The notes under the pieces are model-generated. The model was not told where the DNA came from and made no database searches. It was given only the letters and a program-made list of their open reading frames with translations. The translations under genes were made by a program, and so were the position numbers. Positions 27,383 through 35,392 of a DNA stretch of 36,623 nt are shown in pieces (positions within the stretch are counted from its first letter, which is position 1; each line of letters opens with the position of its first letter). Source of the DNA: DATKZH01 sp964475955 (GTDB taxonomy: Bacteria; Planctomycetota; Planctomycetia; Pirellulales; Thermoguttaceae); the NCBI GenBank assembly GCA_964475955.1, contig CAYYZY010000067.1, positions 1 to 36,623 of the forward strand. Direction: 5' to 3'.

Positions 27383-27431
27383 CTCCGGGCTCCCGTGGTT
27401 TGAGGCGCTCTGCGAATCCGGCTCCATTCTA

Positions 27432-28661
27432 TCAGCGCGCGGGCGTCGGTGTCGCGAGGGCCTGTTGGAAGTCGGCGATCAGGTCTTCGGGGTTTTCGAT
27501 CCCGCAGGCGACGCGGATCATGTTGTCGGGGATGCCGACGGCGAGTCGCTGCTCGCGCGTGAAGTCGTGGTAGCTCATGTACATGGGCTGCTCGATGAGC
27601 GATTCCACGCCCCCCAGGCTCGGCCCGATCCGCGGCAGCCGGACCGCGTCGACCACGGCGGCCGTCTGCGCGGCGTCGGCGTCTCTGACCAGGAACGTGA
27701 CCAAGCCCCCGAAACCCCGCATGGTCCGCCGGGCGACCTCGTGATCGCGGTGGCCGGGCAGGCCGGGGTAGTAGACCTTCTCGACGCGCGGGTGGCTCTC
27801 CAGAAACTCGGCCAGCGCCTGCCCGTTCTCGTTGTGCCGCTGCATGCGCAGCTCGAGCGTCTTCAGTCCGCGTTGGAGCAGGTAGACGCCGTGGGGTCCG
27901 TTGACCGAGCCGATCACCCCCCGAAGCTTGCGCACCGGCTCGAGGGTCTCCTGCGACCCGACGACCGCCCCGGCCAAAAGGTCGTTGTGACCGCCGAGGT
28001 ACTTGGTGCACGACTGGAGCACGCAGTCGATTCCGTATTCGAGCGGCCGCACGTTGTAGGGCGTGGCCAGCGTGGAGTCGATCAACGTCTCCACGTCGTG
28101 CTTCTTTCCGAGGCCGGCGAAACGCTCCAGGTCGACGACGCTGAGGTGCGGGTTGGTGGGCGACTCGCTGACCAACAGGCGCGTATTGGCGTTGATGGCG
28201 GCCTCCATCGCGTTGTAGTCGCAGGCGGCAACGGTGTGCGTCACCACGCCGAACTTGCCCAGGGTCTCGCGGCAGACCTGCCGCGTACGATGGTAGCACT
28301 CGTCGAAGAGCACCACCTCATCGCCGGCCTTCAGCTTGGCCAGCAGAAAGGCCGCCACGGCCGCCATGCCCGTGGAAAAGGTGACCGCCGTCTCGCCCCC
28401 TTCCAGGGCGGCCAGCTTGCGCTCGACCACCTTCTCGCCCGGGTTGCCATAGCGGCCGTATTCCTCGCGGGGCTGCTCCTGCTCGAGGTAGTCGAGTACG
28501 GCCCGGGTGTCGGCGAAGGTGTAGGTCGCGGTGCAGAAGATCGGGTCGGTGATGCCGAAGCCCGGCTTGGTGCGGTCCTCGCCGGCGTGGACGGCCAGGG
28601 TGGAGGGGCGCGGTGCCGGCCGAGTGGACCGGGAGGAAGCAGGTTCGCTCGTCACAGTCAT
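27432..28661 (-). CDS. Cys/Met-metabolism PLP enzyme (cystathionine gamma-synthase/lyase type)
   Basis: A 409-residue fold-type I PLP enzyme. Landmarks are YGRYGNPGEKVVERKLAALE, the STGMAA phosphate-binding loop, SPTNPHLSVVD, the Schiff-base Lys220 in QSCTKYLGGHND, and SLGGVESLIEQP near the end. It forms, breaks or exchanges C-S bonds between homoserine esters, cysteine and homocysteine; which reaction (gamma-synthase, gamma-lyase, beta-lyase or sulfhydrylase) cannot be fixed from sequence. It is preceded by a promoter and a leader terminator (see 28745-28903), implying attenuation. The ATG at 28661 has only a weak AGGA site close by. The sialidase-like pseudogene follows 49 nt downstream in the same direction. 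Confidence 0.9.
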   Translation of the reverse strand: MTVTSEPASSRSTRPAPRPSTLAVHAGEDRTKPGFGITDPIFCTATYTFADTRAVLDYLEQEQPREEYGRYGNPGEKVVERKLAALEGGETAVTFSTGMAAVAAFLLAKLKAGDEVVLFDECYHRTRQVCRETLGKFGVVTHTVAACDYNAMEAAINANTRLLVSESPTNPHLSVVDLERFAGLGKKHDVETLIDSTLATPYNVRPLEYGIDCVLQSCTKYLGGHNDLLAGAVVGSQETLEPVRKLRGVIGSVNGPHGVYLLQRGLKTLELRMQRHNENGQALAEFLESHPRVEKVYYPGLPGHRDHEVARRTMRGFGGLVTFLVRDADAAQTAAVVDAVRLPRIGPSLGGVESLIEQPMYMSYHDFTREQRLAVGIPDNMIRVACGIENPEDLIADFQQALATPTPAR

Positions 28662-28744
28662 GTCCTAGCGCAAAAGCAACACCATGGAGGGGCCTGTGGG
28701 ACCGCTGCGGGGTCGCTTGCCCCCGGGTGCGCTCAAGTGCGAGC

Positions 28745-28782
28745 AAAAAAAACCGCGACTACCCGAATCCGGGAGGTCGCGG
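28745..28782 (-). terminator. Intrinsic terminator inside the leader of the PLP-enzyme gene
   Basis: Reading the minus strand, CCGCGAC pairs with GTCGCGG (7 bp), with an inner CCCG/CGGG stem and a 2x2 mismatch, followed at once by eight T. On the plus strand there is no T-run, so it acts on minus-strand transcripts. It lies 84 nt before the PLP-enzyme start and about 90-125 nt after its predicted transcription start, the position of an attenuator. Confidence 0.85.
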
Positions 28783-28785
28783 CAT
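28759..28785 (-). CDS. Possible 8-codon leader peptide MPRPPGFG
   Basis: An ATG at 28785 begins eight codons, M-P-R-P-P-G-F-G, ending in TAG at 28759-28761. The mini-ORF overlaps the terminator stem, with a weak AAAGAAG site upstream. PPG-type tracts slow ribosomes. Position and content suggest a leader peptide for attenuation, but the length is short enough to be chance. Confidence 0.35.
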   Translation of the reverse strand: MPRPPGFG

Positions 28786-28874
28786 GCTTCTTTCGAATCG
28801 AATCGCCGGCCCGAGGCGTCGACGATGGCACTTTAGCAGATTCTGGCTGCAAGCGGCCGCAAATCCCATCCTCG

Positions 28875-28903
28875 ATCTTACCCGGCTCCCCGCGTCGATG
28901 CAA
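28875..28903 (-). promoter_or_regulatory. Sigma70-type promoter of the PLP-enzyme gene
   Basis: On the minus strand, TTGCAT (28898-28903) and TAAGAT (28875-28880) are 17 nt apart. The predicted transcription start near 28868 gives a leader of about 207 nt that contains the terminator at 28745-28782. No SAM-I riboswitch or B12-box sequence was recognised in it. Confidence 0.6.
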
Positions 28904-28924
28904 GTAGCGAAGCCCGGCGGCTAG

Positions 28925-29053
28925 CCCGCGCTTCTCACCACGCAGACCAACCCGAGCGCAAGCGAGGCGAAATGCAAGCCAGGGCCTCGCTTGCGCTTCG
29001 GGTTGGCTTGGGCGCCACGTTGTTGAGTCTCGCTGGGTGGTGAGAAATGCGGG
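28925..29053. repeat. Palindromic repeat element, copy 2
   Basis: The left end CCCGCGCTTCTCACCA (28925-28940) and right end TGGTGAGAAATGCGGG (29038-29053) match the termini of the 24465-24594 element, with a few changes on the left. The inner arms (about 28947-28968 and 28984-29006) pair with one base missing on the left. The flanks do not show a clear duplication. The rest of the 28662-29363 gap holds only the promoters and leader described separately. Confidence 0.8.
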
Positions 29054-29257
29054 TTACGGGGCGGGTGTCTGCTCCTCAAGCTCCAGGACGCCAACGAAAC
29101 CCTACGCAGGCAGGGTATCCGCCGCCCTGACAGAGGGTGGTACCGGGGGCCTATCTGGCCGTCGGCCGAGGGACACGGCGAATTACAGGGTAGCGGAGAG
29201 CTCATTTTCGCCGGAATCTCCGGAATCTCCGGGGCTCCCAGGCTTTCCCACATTCTA

Positions 29258-29286
29258 TTGACCCGACCGGCCAGGGCCGGCATAAT
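29258..29286 (+). promoter_or_regulatory. Sigma70-type promoter of the lipoprotein gene
   Basis: TTGACC (29258-29263) and CATAAT (29281-29286) with a 17-nt spacer, about 70 nt before the lipoprotein start. Just upstream a 9-bp unit CCGGAATCT is repeated in tandem (about 29210-29230). Confidence 0.65.
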
Positions 29287-29363
29287 CCGCCGCTCTCATT
29301 TCTGTCTCGCGTTTCTCCGATAGATAGTAACGAAGAGGCAACTTCCCCCTGAGGAGTTCGTCC

Positions 29364-29996
29364 ATGGCTAGCGCAGCGCGCTTTCTAACGATCTCAGCCA
29401 TGCTGCTGACGCTGTCTGCTGCTGGCTGCAACTCGCCCTACCACGCCGATCGGGGAGCCCTGTTTGGGGGCCTCCTCGGGGCTGGAACCGGGGCCCTGGT
29501 CGGCGACGCCTTGGGGAACACCGGGGCCGGGGCCGCCATTGGAGCCGGTGTGGGGGCCCTCAGCGGCGCGGCCGTCGGCGAGAGCCTTGACCAGATCGAG
29601 GCCGAGAATCGGGCGATGATCGCCGCCCAGCTCGGGCGCGAGGTCCGCGCCGGGGCCGTCTCGATCGACGACGTGGTGATGATGAGCGACGCGGGCGTCG
29701 ACGACGAGCTGATCATCAACCACATCCGCGCCAACGGGATGGCACGGGTGCCGGGGCCGCACGAGCTGGTCAACTTGAAGAACAAGGGCGTCAGCACGGA
29801 CGTGATCCGCGTGATGCAGGAGCCGCCGCCGCGCCCCAAGCCGGAAACCGTGGTGATCGAGAGGCCCACGCCCGCGCCGGTCATCGTCGAAGAATACCAC
29901 TACGGCCCGCCCATCTATCGCCACCCGCCCTACCACCACTACCGCTACCGCCACCGCGGGCCACGAGTCGGCTGGGGAATCAGTTTCCACAACTGA
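29364..29996 (+). CDS. Glycine-zipper lipoprotein
   Basis: A 210-residue lipoprotein: signal peptide with lipobox LSAAGC (lipidated Cys22), then a glycine-zipper segment of alternating G/A repeats (about 33-75; LFGGLLGAGTGALVGDALG), a helical central part (about 80-150) and a His/Tyr/Pro-rich tail (PPYHHYRYRHRG) that could bind metal. Glycine-zipper domains insert in or pack against the outer membrane, as in OmpA-like and SlyB-type lipoproteins. GAGGAG precedes the ATG. Function is otherwise unknown; it converges with the next gene. Confidence 0.87.
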   Translation: MASAARFLTISAMLLTLSAAGCNSPYHADRGALFGGLLGAGTGALVGDALGNTGAGAAIGAGVGALSGAAVGESLDQIEAENRAMIAAQLGREVRAGAVSIDDVVMMSDAGVDDELIINHIRANGMARVPGPHELVNLKNKGVSTDVIRVMQEPPPRPKPETVVIERPTPAPVIVEEYHYGPPIYRHPPYHHYRYRHRGPRVGWGISFHN

Positions 29997-29997
29997 G

Positions 29998-30021
29998 TGA
30001 CCGGCCGCTTACGGCCAGTCA
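29998..30021. terminator. Hairpin between convergent genes
   Basis: TGAC-C-GGCC, a 6-nt loop, then GGCC-A-GTCA form an 8-bp stem with one mismatch. It lies between the stops of the lipoprotein gene and the minus-strand zinc-ribbon gene, overlapping the latter's stop codon. There is no T-run on either strand, so termination is inferred from position. Confidence 0.45.
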
Positions 30022-30726
30022 GGCCTGCACGAACGCCTTCTTCCGCCTGGCCTCGGCCCGGCGCTCGTCGATCTGGCGGAACACGCTGTCGTGATCCTCC
30101 AGCCCGCGGAGGATCAGCACCGGATCGGTGGGGTCTTCGGAGTGGACCCGCACCTTGCCAATGCCGCCGCAGATGAACCGCTCGACGAGGTTCTGCGTTG
30201 CCGACATGTCGTCGATGCGGATCAGCTCGATGACGTTCGTCTTGTAGATGAAGATCCCCTCCTTGTGAATCAGGCGGGACTGGTCGAGGTCGTACCGGAT
30301 GGTCGAGCGGTAGATGAGCTTGCAGAGCTGGTAGAGCCACAACAGGCCCGGGATGCCGAGCATGACGGCCCAGAAGATCGGCCGCGTGACCCAGTCGAGC
30401 CACTGCGGCCACTGCCCGCTGTCACGGATGGAGCTCAGCCAGTAACCGAGCCCGACCATCGCCAGCGTGAATAGGAACATGTTGATCCAGATGATCCGCA
30501 TGTCCTTGATCGAGTACTTCCATGGCGGTCGGTGGTCGCCGCCGCCGGACTCGACGCTGGCACCGGGGCCGCCTGCCGGCGCCTTGGCCGGCTGGGCGCT
30601 CTGGGCCTCCGACGCCCCCGCCTCGGGAGTCGTGTCGGAGCCGGCCTCGGGCTCGATTCGGGCACCGCACGAGTGACAAATCACCACGTTTTCAGCAACC
30701 TCTGCGCCGCAACTCGGACATTTCAT
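30019..30726 (-). CDS. Zinc-ribbon membrane protein with PH-like (bPH_2) domain
   Basis: A 235-residue protein. The N-terminus is a zinc ribbon with Cys3, Cys6, Cys17 and Cys20 (CPSC ... CHSC). A disordered Ala/Pro/Gly linker (about 25-70) follows, then two membrane segments (about 80-98 and 117-137) and a cytoplasmic bPH_2/DUF304-type domain (YDLDQSRLIHKEGIFIYKTNVIELIRIDD) with the family's I-D-D-I/M pattern. These proteins are membrane-associated with unknown roles. A minus-strand promoter lies about 50 nt upstream. Confidence 0.82.
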   Translation of the reverse strand: MKCPSCGAEVAENVVICHSCGARIEPEAGSDTTPEAGASEAQSAQPAKAPAGGPGASVESGGGDHRPPWKYSIKDMRIIWINMFLFTLAMVGLGYWLSSIRDSGQWPQWLDWVTRPIFWAVMLGIPGLLWLYQLCKLIYRSTIRYDLDQSRLIHKEGIFIYKTNVIELIRIDDMSATQNLVERFICGGIGKVRVHSEDPTDPVLILRGLEDHDSVFRQIDERRAEARRKKAFVQA

Positions 30727-30777
30727 CGGTTCGCATCCTTTTCACGAGACCGCCCAAAAAGGTAAGCTGCCGGGCAC

Positions 30778-30806
30778 ATTATAAGGTCCCCACCGCCAGG
30801 CGTCAC
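30778..30806 (-). promoter_or_regulatory. Sigma70-type promoter of the zinc-ribbon gene
   Basis: On the minus strand a perfect TATAAT (30778-30783) is preceded by GTGACG (30801-30806) at 17 nt. The leader to 30726 would be about 45 nt. Confidence 0.55.
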
Positions 30807-31123
30807 TAGCCCCGCGGCTCCCCCCAATTAGGCGGGATCGGCCCGGGCGGCCACCGCAGTCACCCGGTGCTTCGTGCCCGCTCCACGTTTCTTATGTCCA
30901 AGGCATTCGCGAAGTCGTGGGCATGAGAGCCGGACGGATGGAAGTATCGACCTTTACGGCGCGGCCACGCCGGCCACACCCTGGCGGGGGGGCATGGTAA
31001 GATGGTATCACGCCGCACGTGTAGGACACGGATCGCGGTACGCCGCGACCGCGGATCGGCCGCACTTGGCCGTCGGTTGCCGCGACGTGGCAGCAGCAAA
31101 AGCGCGATGTCGATCATCGAACC
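30807..31123. other. Intergenic region before the Gfo/Idh remnant
   Basis: About 320 nt between divergent genes. No gene, RNA or convincing plus-strand promoter was recognised; a TAAGAT at about 30998-31003 lacks a fitting -35. Confidence 0.4.
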
Positions 31124-31153
31124 ATGATTCGGCACTTGAAGGACCTGGCTGAA

Positions 31154-31948
31154 ATGCCGTCGCCACCGCCTTCTTCGAAGTCGTCGGCCCGACGCACGAC
31201 CCGCCGCGAGCTGTTGCAGGCCGGCGTGGCGGCCGTTGCGCCCCTGATCGTCTCCGCGCGCGTGTTCGGAAGCGCTGATGCGCCCGCGGCGAACGACCGT
31301 GTCCACGTTGGCGTCATCGGCGCGGGCATCCGCGGCAGGCATCTGATCGGCGACATGCCGGGCGACGGCCGCGTGGTGGCGCTGTGCGACTGCTTCCTTC
31401 CCCGCGTCCAGCGGACGCTCAAGCCGGACGCGGAGGGGCCGGACGCCGCGGTCTTGGCCCGTTTCCTGGAGCACGACGCCGCGGACTGCGCCGCCTACGC
31501 CGACTACCCCGCCATGATCGACGAGGCGAAGCTCGACGCGATCCTCATCGCCGCCCCCGATCATCATCACGTGCAGGCGGCGATGCTCGCCTGCCAGGCG
31601 GGGCTCGACGTCTACTGCGAGAAGCCCCTGTCGCTGACGATCCGCGAAGGCCGCAGGCTGGTCGAGGCGGTCCGCCGCTACGACCGCGTGCTCCAGGTCG
31701 GCAGCCAGCAGCAATCCATGGAGATGGACAAGTTCGCCTGCCAGTTCGTCCGCGACGGCGGCCTGGGGAAGGTGTCGCACGTGGAGGTGCAGAACTGGCC
31801 CGGACCGCTGCGCTACGAAGGACTGCCCGAGGAGCCGGTTCCCCAAGGCATGCACTGGGACCTCTTCTGTGCGGCTACGCCAACGCGATCCAGAGAAACA
31901 TCGCCGACACGCCGATGGTGCTGGTGGAGAACAGCCGGGCCTCGGTGA
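31154..31948 (+). pseudogene. Gfo/Idh/MocA-type oxidoreductase, N-terminal half only
   Basis: Starts with a Tat-like leader (TTRRELLQAG) and a Rossmann fold with GAGIRG (56-61) and the EKP motif (156-158), continuing to MHWDLFC, where intact planctomycete relatives read on with a GP/QTPLRPY-type segment and about 200 more residues. Here the family match ends at about 31870; the frame runs on without meaning to a stop at 31948. The protein would lack most of the substrate-binding half. ATG 31154 (AAGGA upstream) is preferred to 31124. Sulfatase remnants follow directly. Confidence 0.8.
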
Positions 31949-32132
31949 CCATGTTCACCGACAACTGGACGGCGTTCGGCGACGTCGTCGAGGTGAGGGG
32001 TGCGGAGAGAAGGACCGCGCCGCACCAGGGCTTCCCCCGCCGCAAGCCGAGGGTCGGGAACCTGCTCTTCGTGCCGCTCTACGTGGGCGGCCAGTCCGCC
32101 GATGACAGCAGCGGCTGGGCGGCCGACCGCGG

Positions 32133-32656
32133 CTGGAGACGCCCTTCTTCACCTACTACTCGAGCAAACTGGCTCACGGTCCCCACGCCCCCACGCCCGA
32201 CGGCAACGCCGAAGAAGTCGCCCTGTTTCGCGACGGCTTCCGGCGCGATCACGGCCGGGATCTCAAGGAGCTGCAGCCGTACATTAGGGCGGGAGCGGCG
32301 CGAAGGGGCGTGGCCGTGCGCCCGCATCGCGAGTACCGGAACGGGGCGATCCGCTATCTCGACAAGATGGTAGGCCGTCTGCTGGAGCATCTCGACCGGT
32401 TGGGGCTCGGCGAGCGCACGCTGGTAGTCTTCACGTCGGACAACGGCAAGTCGGCGACCCGGAACTGGAGGCGTGGCGCATGGTCTGGGTCCACGGCCTC
32501 CGCTACAAGCTCTACGACGACGGCCGCTTCTACGACCTCCAGCGCGATCCGGCCGAAGCCCGGCGCATCCCGCCCGGCGAGGGCTCGCCCGAGGCCGCGC
32601 GGCGAAGGCTTCAGGCGATCCTCGATCGCTACTCGGAGCATCCCATCCAGCCTTGA
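32133..32656 (+). pseudogene. Sulfatase remnant with internal deletion and frame change
   Basis: Two sulfatase pieces in different frames. The first (32133 to about 32447) reads ETPFFTYYSSKLAHGPHAPTP ... AIRYLDKMVGRLLEHLD ... TLVVFTSDNG, the second half of a sulfatase catalytic domain. The second (about 32455-32656) is a family C-terminus (LRYKLYDDGRFYDLQRDPAEAR) with a stop at 32654. Residues between, about 100-200 in the family, are missing, as is the N-terminal region with the formylglycine C-X-P-S-R motif. An in-frame stop lies just upstream at 32103. About 31871-32100 has one open frame (GYANAIQRNIADTPMVLVEN) that may be another sulfatase scrap but is not assignable with confidence. Non-functional as it stands. 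Confidence 0.8.
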
Positions 32657-32673
32657 CCATTCGGAATCCATGG

Positions 32674-33924
32674 TCACAGGCAGTCCAGGAACATCCGGCC
32701 CTCGGCGAGGCACGCGCACGTTTCGCGGTAGACGCGGCGGATCCGTTCGGGCGAGGCGTCTTCTCCGAGGCAGGCCCTCAGGCGGCGCGCCAAAGGACCG
32801 TGCCGCAGGATTGCGTCGAGGGCCTGTGTCCAATCAGAGCCAGGATTGGCGCTCGTCGGGCACGTCGCTTCGCACAGATGTTGCCACAGCTCGCCGGCCG
32901 ATCCGCGCGTTGACGGAAAACCGAACTGATCGAGGTATTGCCGGTCGGCGATCGAGGCACGGTCGGCGTCCCGGCTGGTGGCCAGCAGGATCTCGCAAAG
33001 CGGCTCGGTCGCCAGGGCGCCTTGGACGTCCCACGAGGTCCAGCGTTCTTCGACCAGCGATCGTACCACGGCCGCCACGGCCGCGCAGACGGCCACGTCG
33101 GCGGCCGGGCATTCCTGCGCGTCGAGCAGGCGGATCTCGATCGAGCCGCGATCGAACCGCGCGATGGCTCCGCGGGAATTGAGGAACTCCTGCTGAAGGA
33201 CGCCCTCCGGATCGAAGGGGCGCACGTCGTCGTACATCCGTCGGAGGATCAGCCGTTCGTAGTCTCGCCGAGTGAAGATCGGCTCAGGTACGATCAACCC
33301 TGCGATCGAAGGTATCCGGCGCGCGTTGTTCCGGTAGACATCGAGCCGGGTGTCGAGCCAGCCGGTCAACCGGCCGTCGACGATCGGCGAGCTGGCGGCC
33401 AGCGCGGGTATGAGGGGGAGCACCAGACGGATCGCGGCGTGCAGCCGGCCGAACTCGTCGTCTCCGGCAAACGGCAGATTGAGGTGTACCGACTGAAGGT
33501 TGGCCCACCCGTGCCCGCGGCAATCGAAGATCCGGTGGTACGTCTCGTAGATGGGGCTATACTCGTGGGGCCAGAGCCGCATCTCCGCGGCGGGGTCCAT
33601 CCACGGGTGCATGGCCGTGGGCATGAGCCGACCGCCGAGCGGCTCCAGTAGACGGTTGAGGCGATCGACGTTCTGCCGGAAGGCGCGAGGCAGTGGGTCG
33701 AGCGACGGCGCGGGGCCGTTGGTCTTCAGCTCGATCACGTGGAGCACGAGCTCGTTCGACCAACAGACGTCGCCCAGCTCGATCTCCGACTCGTACGCGC
33801 CGGCGACTTCGCGCAGCACCTGGTCGGCGACCGGAAGGACGGAGAGGCTCTCGGCGTCGACGATCATGTACTCGAGTTCGACGCCGTACGCCTCGAACAG
33901 GTGCCGCGGCGAGGCTTCAGTCAT
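32674..33924 (-). CDS. GCS2-family carboxylate-amine ligase
   Basis: A 416-residue ligase of the GCS2 fold, distinct from the one at 10896. It starts with YGVELEYMIVDAES, the acidic metal/glutamate-binding strand, and carries HPWMDP, HLNLPFAGDDEFGRLHAA and FDRGSIEIRLLDAQECP. It should use ATP to form an amide bond between a carboxylate and an amine. The ATG overlaps the RimK-like gene by 8 nt and is the last gene of a peptidase-RimK-GCS2 operon, a combination described for predicted peptide or metabolite amide-ligase systems. Converges on the sulfatase remnant. Confidence 0.87.
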   Translation of the reverse strand: MTEASPRHLFEAYGVELEYMIVDAESLSVLPVADQVLREVAGAYESEIELGDVCWSNELVLHVIELKTNGPAPSLDPLPRAFRQNVDRLNRLLEPLGGRLMPTAMHPWMDPAAEMRLWPHEYSPIYETYHRIFDCRGHGWANLQSVHLNLPFAGDDEFGRLHAAIRLVLPLIPALAASSPIVDGRLTGWLDTRLDVYRNNARRIPSIAGLIVPEPIFTRRDYERLILRRMYDDVRPFDPEGVLQQEFLNSRGAIARFDRGSIEIRLLDAQECPAADVAVCAAVAAVVRSLVEERWTSWDVQGALATEPLCEILLATSRDADRASIADRQYLDQFGFPSTRGSAGELWQHLCEATCPTSANPGSDWTQALDAILRHGPLARRLRACLGEDASPERIRRVYRETCACLAEGRMFLDCL

Positions 33925-35392
33925 GCGTGGCCGTCCAGCTTCCCTTGCGCCGTTCGATGCGTCGCAGGAAGACGCTCATCACGCGGCGGTAGAGATCCTG
34001 CTTCAGAACGGCGTCTTCCAGCCCGGCCTCGACGTTCGGATTGTCGTTGACCTCGATCACGTAGAAGTGATTGCCCGACTGCTTGACGTCGACGCCGTAG
34101 AGCCCGTCGCCAACGAGATTGGCCGCCTTGAGCGCGTGGCGAACGGCTCGCGGGGGCGCCAGCTCGACGGGCAGCGTTTCCACTTTGCCGTAGCGTCGAT
34201 TGCCCCGGCCGTCGCGTTGGACGATCTGCCAGTGGTTTCGTGCCATGTAGTACTTGCAGGCGAAAAGCGGCCGCCGGTCGAGGATTCCGATCCGCCAGTC
34301 GAACGTGGTGGGGAGGAATTCCTGGGCGACGATCAAGTCGGACTCTTCCAGGAGGGGCTTGATCCGCTCGCAGAGCTCCTCCCGGGAGCCGACCTTGACC
34401 ACGCCAAGCGAGAACGCGCTATCGGGCTGCTTGAGCACGCAGGGGAAGCCCAGTTCCTCGGCCGCGGCGTCGACGTTGTCGCGATGAACGACCAGCGTGC
34501 GCGGGATAGGCACGCCGTGCCGCGAAAGGGATTCCGCCAGGTACACCTTGTTAGCGCATCGGACGATCGACTCGGGATCGTCGATCACCACGAGCCCCTC
34601 GCCGGCGGCACGGCGAGAGAAGCGATAGGTGACGTGGTTCACCGCGGTCGTCTCCCGGATGAACAGCGCGTCGAATTCGGCCAGCCGCGCGTAGTCGTCG
34701 CGCCCGATCGTCTCCACCGCGAAACCGATCGCCTCGGCGGCCTTGGCGAACCGCGCGAGGGCCTTCTCGTCGGACGGCGGCTCCGGATCGTCCCCGCCCG
34801 CGAGAAGGGCCAAATCGAATCTTGCGCGCACGCGGCGTCGCACACGGCGGTTCCGCCCGGCGAAGTGTTGCGCCGCCACCTCCACCAGGAAGGCGTGGTG
34901 CGACTCGGGCACTTCGTTTGCGGAAATCGCCGTCAGGCCGCGAAGCTGCCACTGCTTGTCGCGGGCGAACGTCGCCCGCAGCAGCGGCGCGGGGATCAGG
35001 TTGAACAGATGCAGGGCCAGCCGGTCGTAGCGCCGGGCGAGGTTGCGGCCGAAGTAGACACTCAACGTGAACCGGTCCGATTGGATTGGCGCAAGGCTCT
35101 TCTGGATCAGCTCCTCCAGTTCGTTGGAGACCAGCCGCACCATGGCCTGGCTCTTGAGGTCCTGGATCACCGTGACGCTGGGAAGGGGCTTGTGGCCCCG
35201 CGCTTCGGCCAGCAGCGACACGTAGTAGCCGGCGCTTTGATAGCGATACGAGCGGCAGAGGTTGTAGAGCTTGACGCCGCGCATTTCGCTGTACTCGGGC
35301 TGCGTGAGGTAGCTTCGGGCGTCGACGACCTCGACGTTGGGGATCTCCAGTCGCCACTGCCGCGTATCATTGACCACGATCAGTATCGGCAT
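33917..35392 (-). CDS. RimK-like ATP-grasp ligase with N-terminal RLAN domain
   Basis: A 491-residue protein. The N-terminal region (about 1-200) resembles the RimK-like ATP-grasp N-terminal (RLAN) domain: NDTRQWRLEIPNVEVVDARSYL and KLYNLCRSYRYQSAGYYVSLLAEARGH. Residues about 205-480 form an ATP-grasp domain with FPCVLKQPDSAFSLGV, QEFLPTTFDWRIGILD and metal-binding FYVIEVNDNPNVEAG. It would join an amino acid or peptide via an acyl-phosphate. ATG 35392 is favoured for its AGGAG at 7 nt; it overlaps the peptidase gene by 26 nt. Presumed partner of the neighbouring GCS2 ligase. Confidence 0.9.
   Translation of the reverse strand: MPILIVVNDTRQWRLEIPNVEVVDARSYLTQPEYSEMRGVKLYNLCRSYRYQSAGYYVSLLAEARGHKPLPSVTVIQDLKSQAMVRLVSNELEELIQKSLAPIQSDRFTLSVYFGRNLARRYDRLALHLFNLIPAPLLRATFARDKQWQLRGLTAISANEVPESHHAFLVEVAAQHFAGRNRRVRRRVRARFDLALLAGGDDPEPPSDEKALARFAKAAEAIGFAVETIGRDDYARLAEFDALFIRETTAVNHVTYRFSRRAAGEGLVVIDDPESIVRCANKVYLAESLSRHGVPIPRTLVVHRDNVDAAAEELGFPCVLKQPDSAFSLGVVKVGSREELCERIKPLLEESDLIVAQEFLPTTFDWRIGILDRRPLFACKYYMARNHWQIVQRDGRGNRRYGKVETLPVELAPPRAVRHALKAANLVGDGLYGVDVKQSGNHFYVIEVNDNPNVEAGLEDAVLKQDLYRRVMSVFLRRIERRKGSWTATHD

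Noticed and set aside
28745..28870. SAM or SAH riboswitch before the PLP-enzyme gene
   Set aside because: A GCTAAAG stretch is present, but I could not build the conserved cores of SAM-I, SAM-II or SAH motifs; only the terminator is supported.
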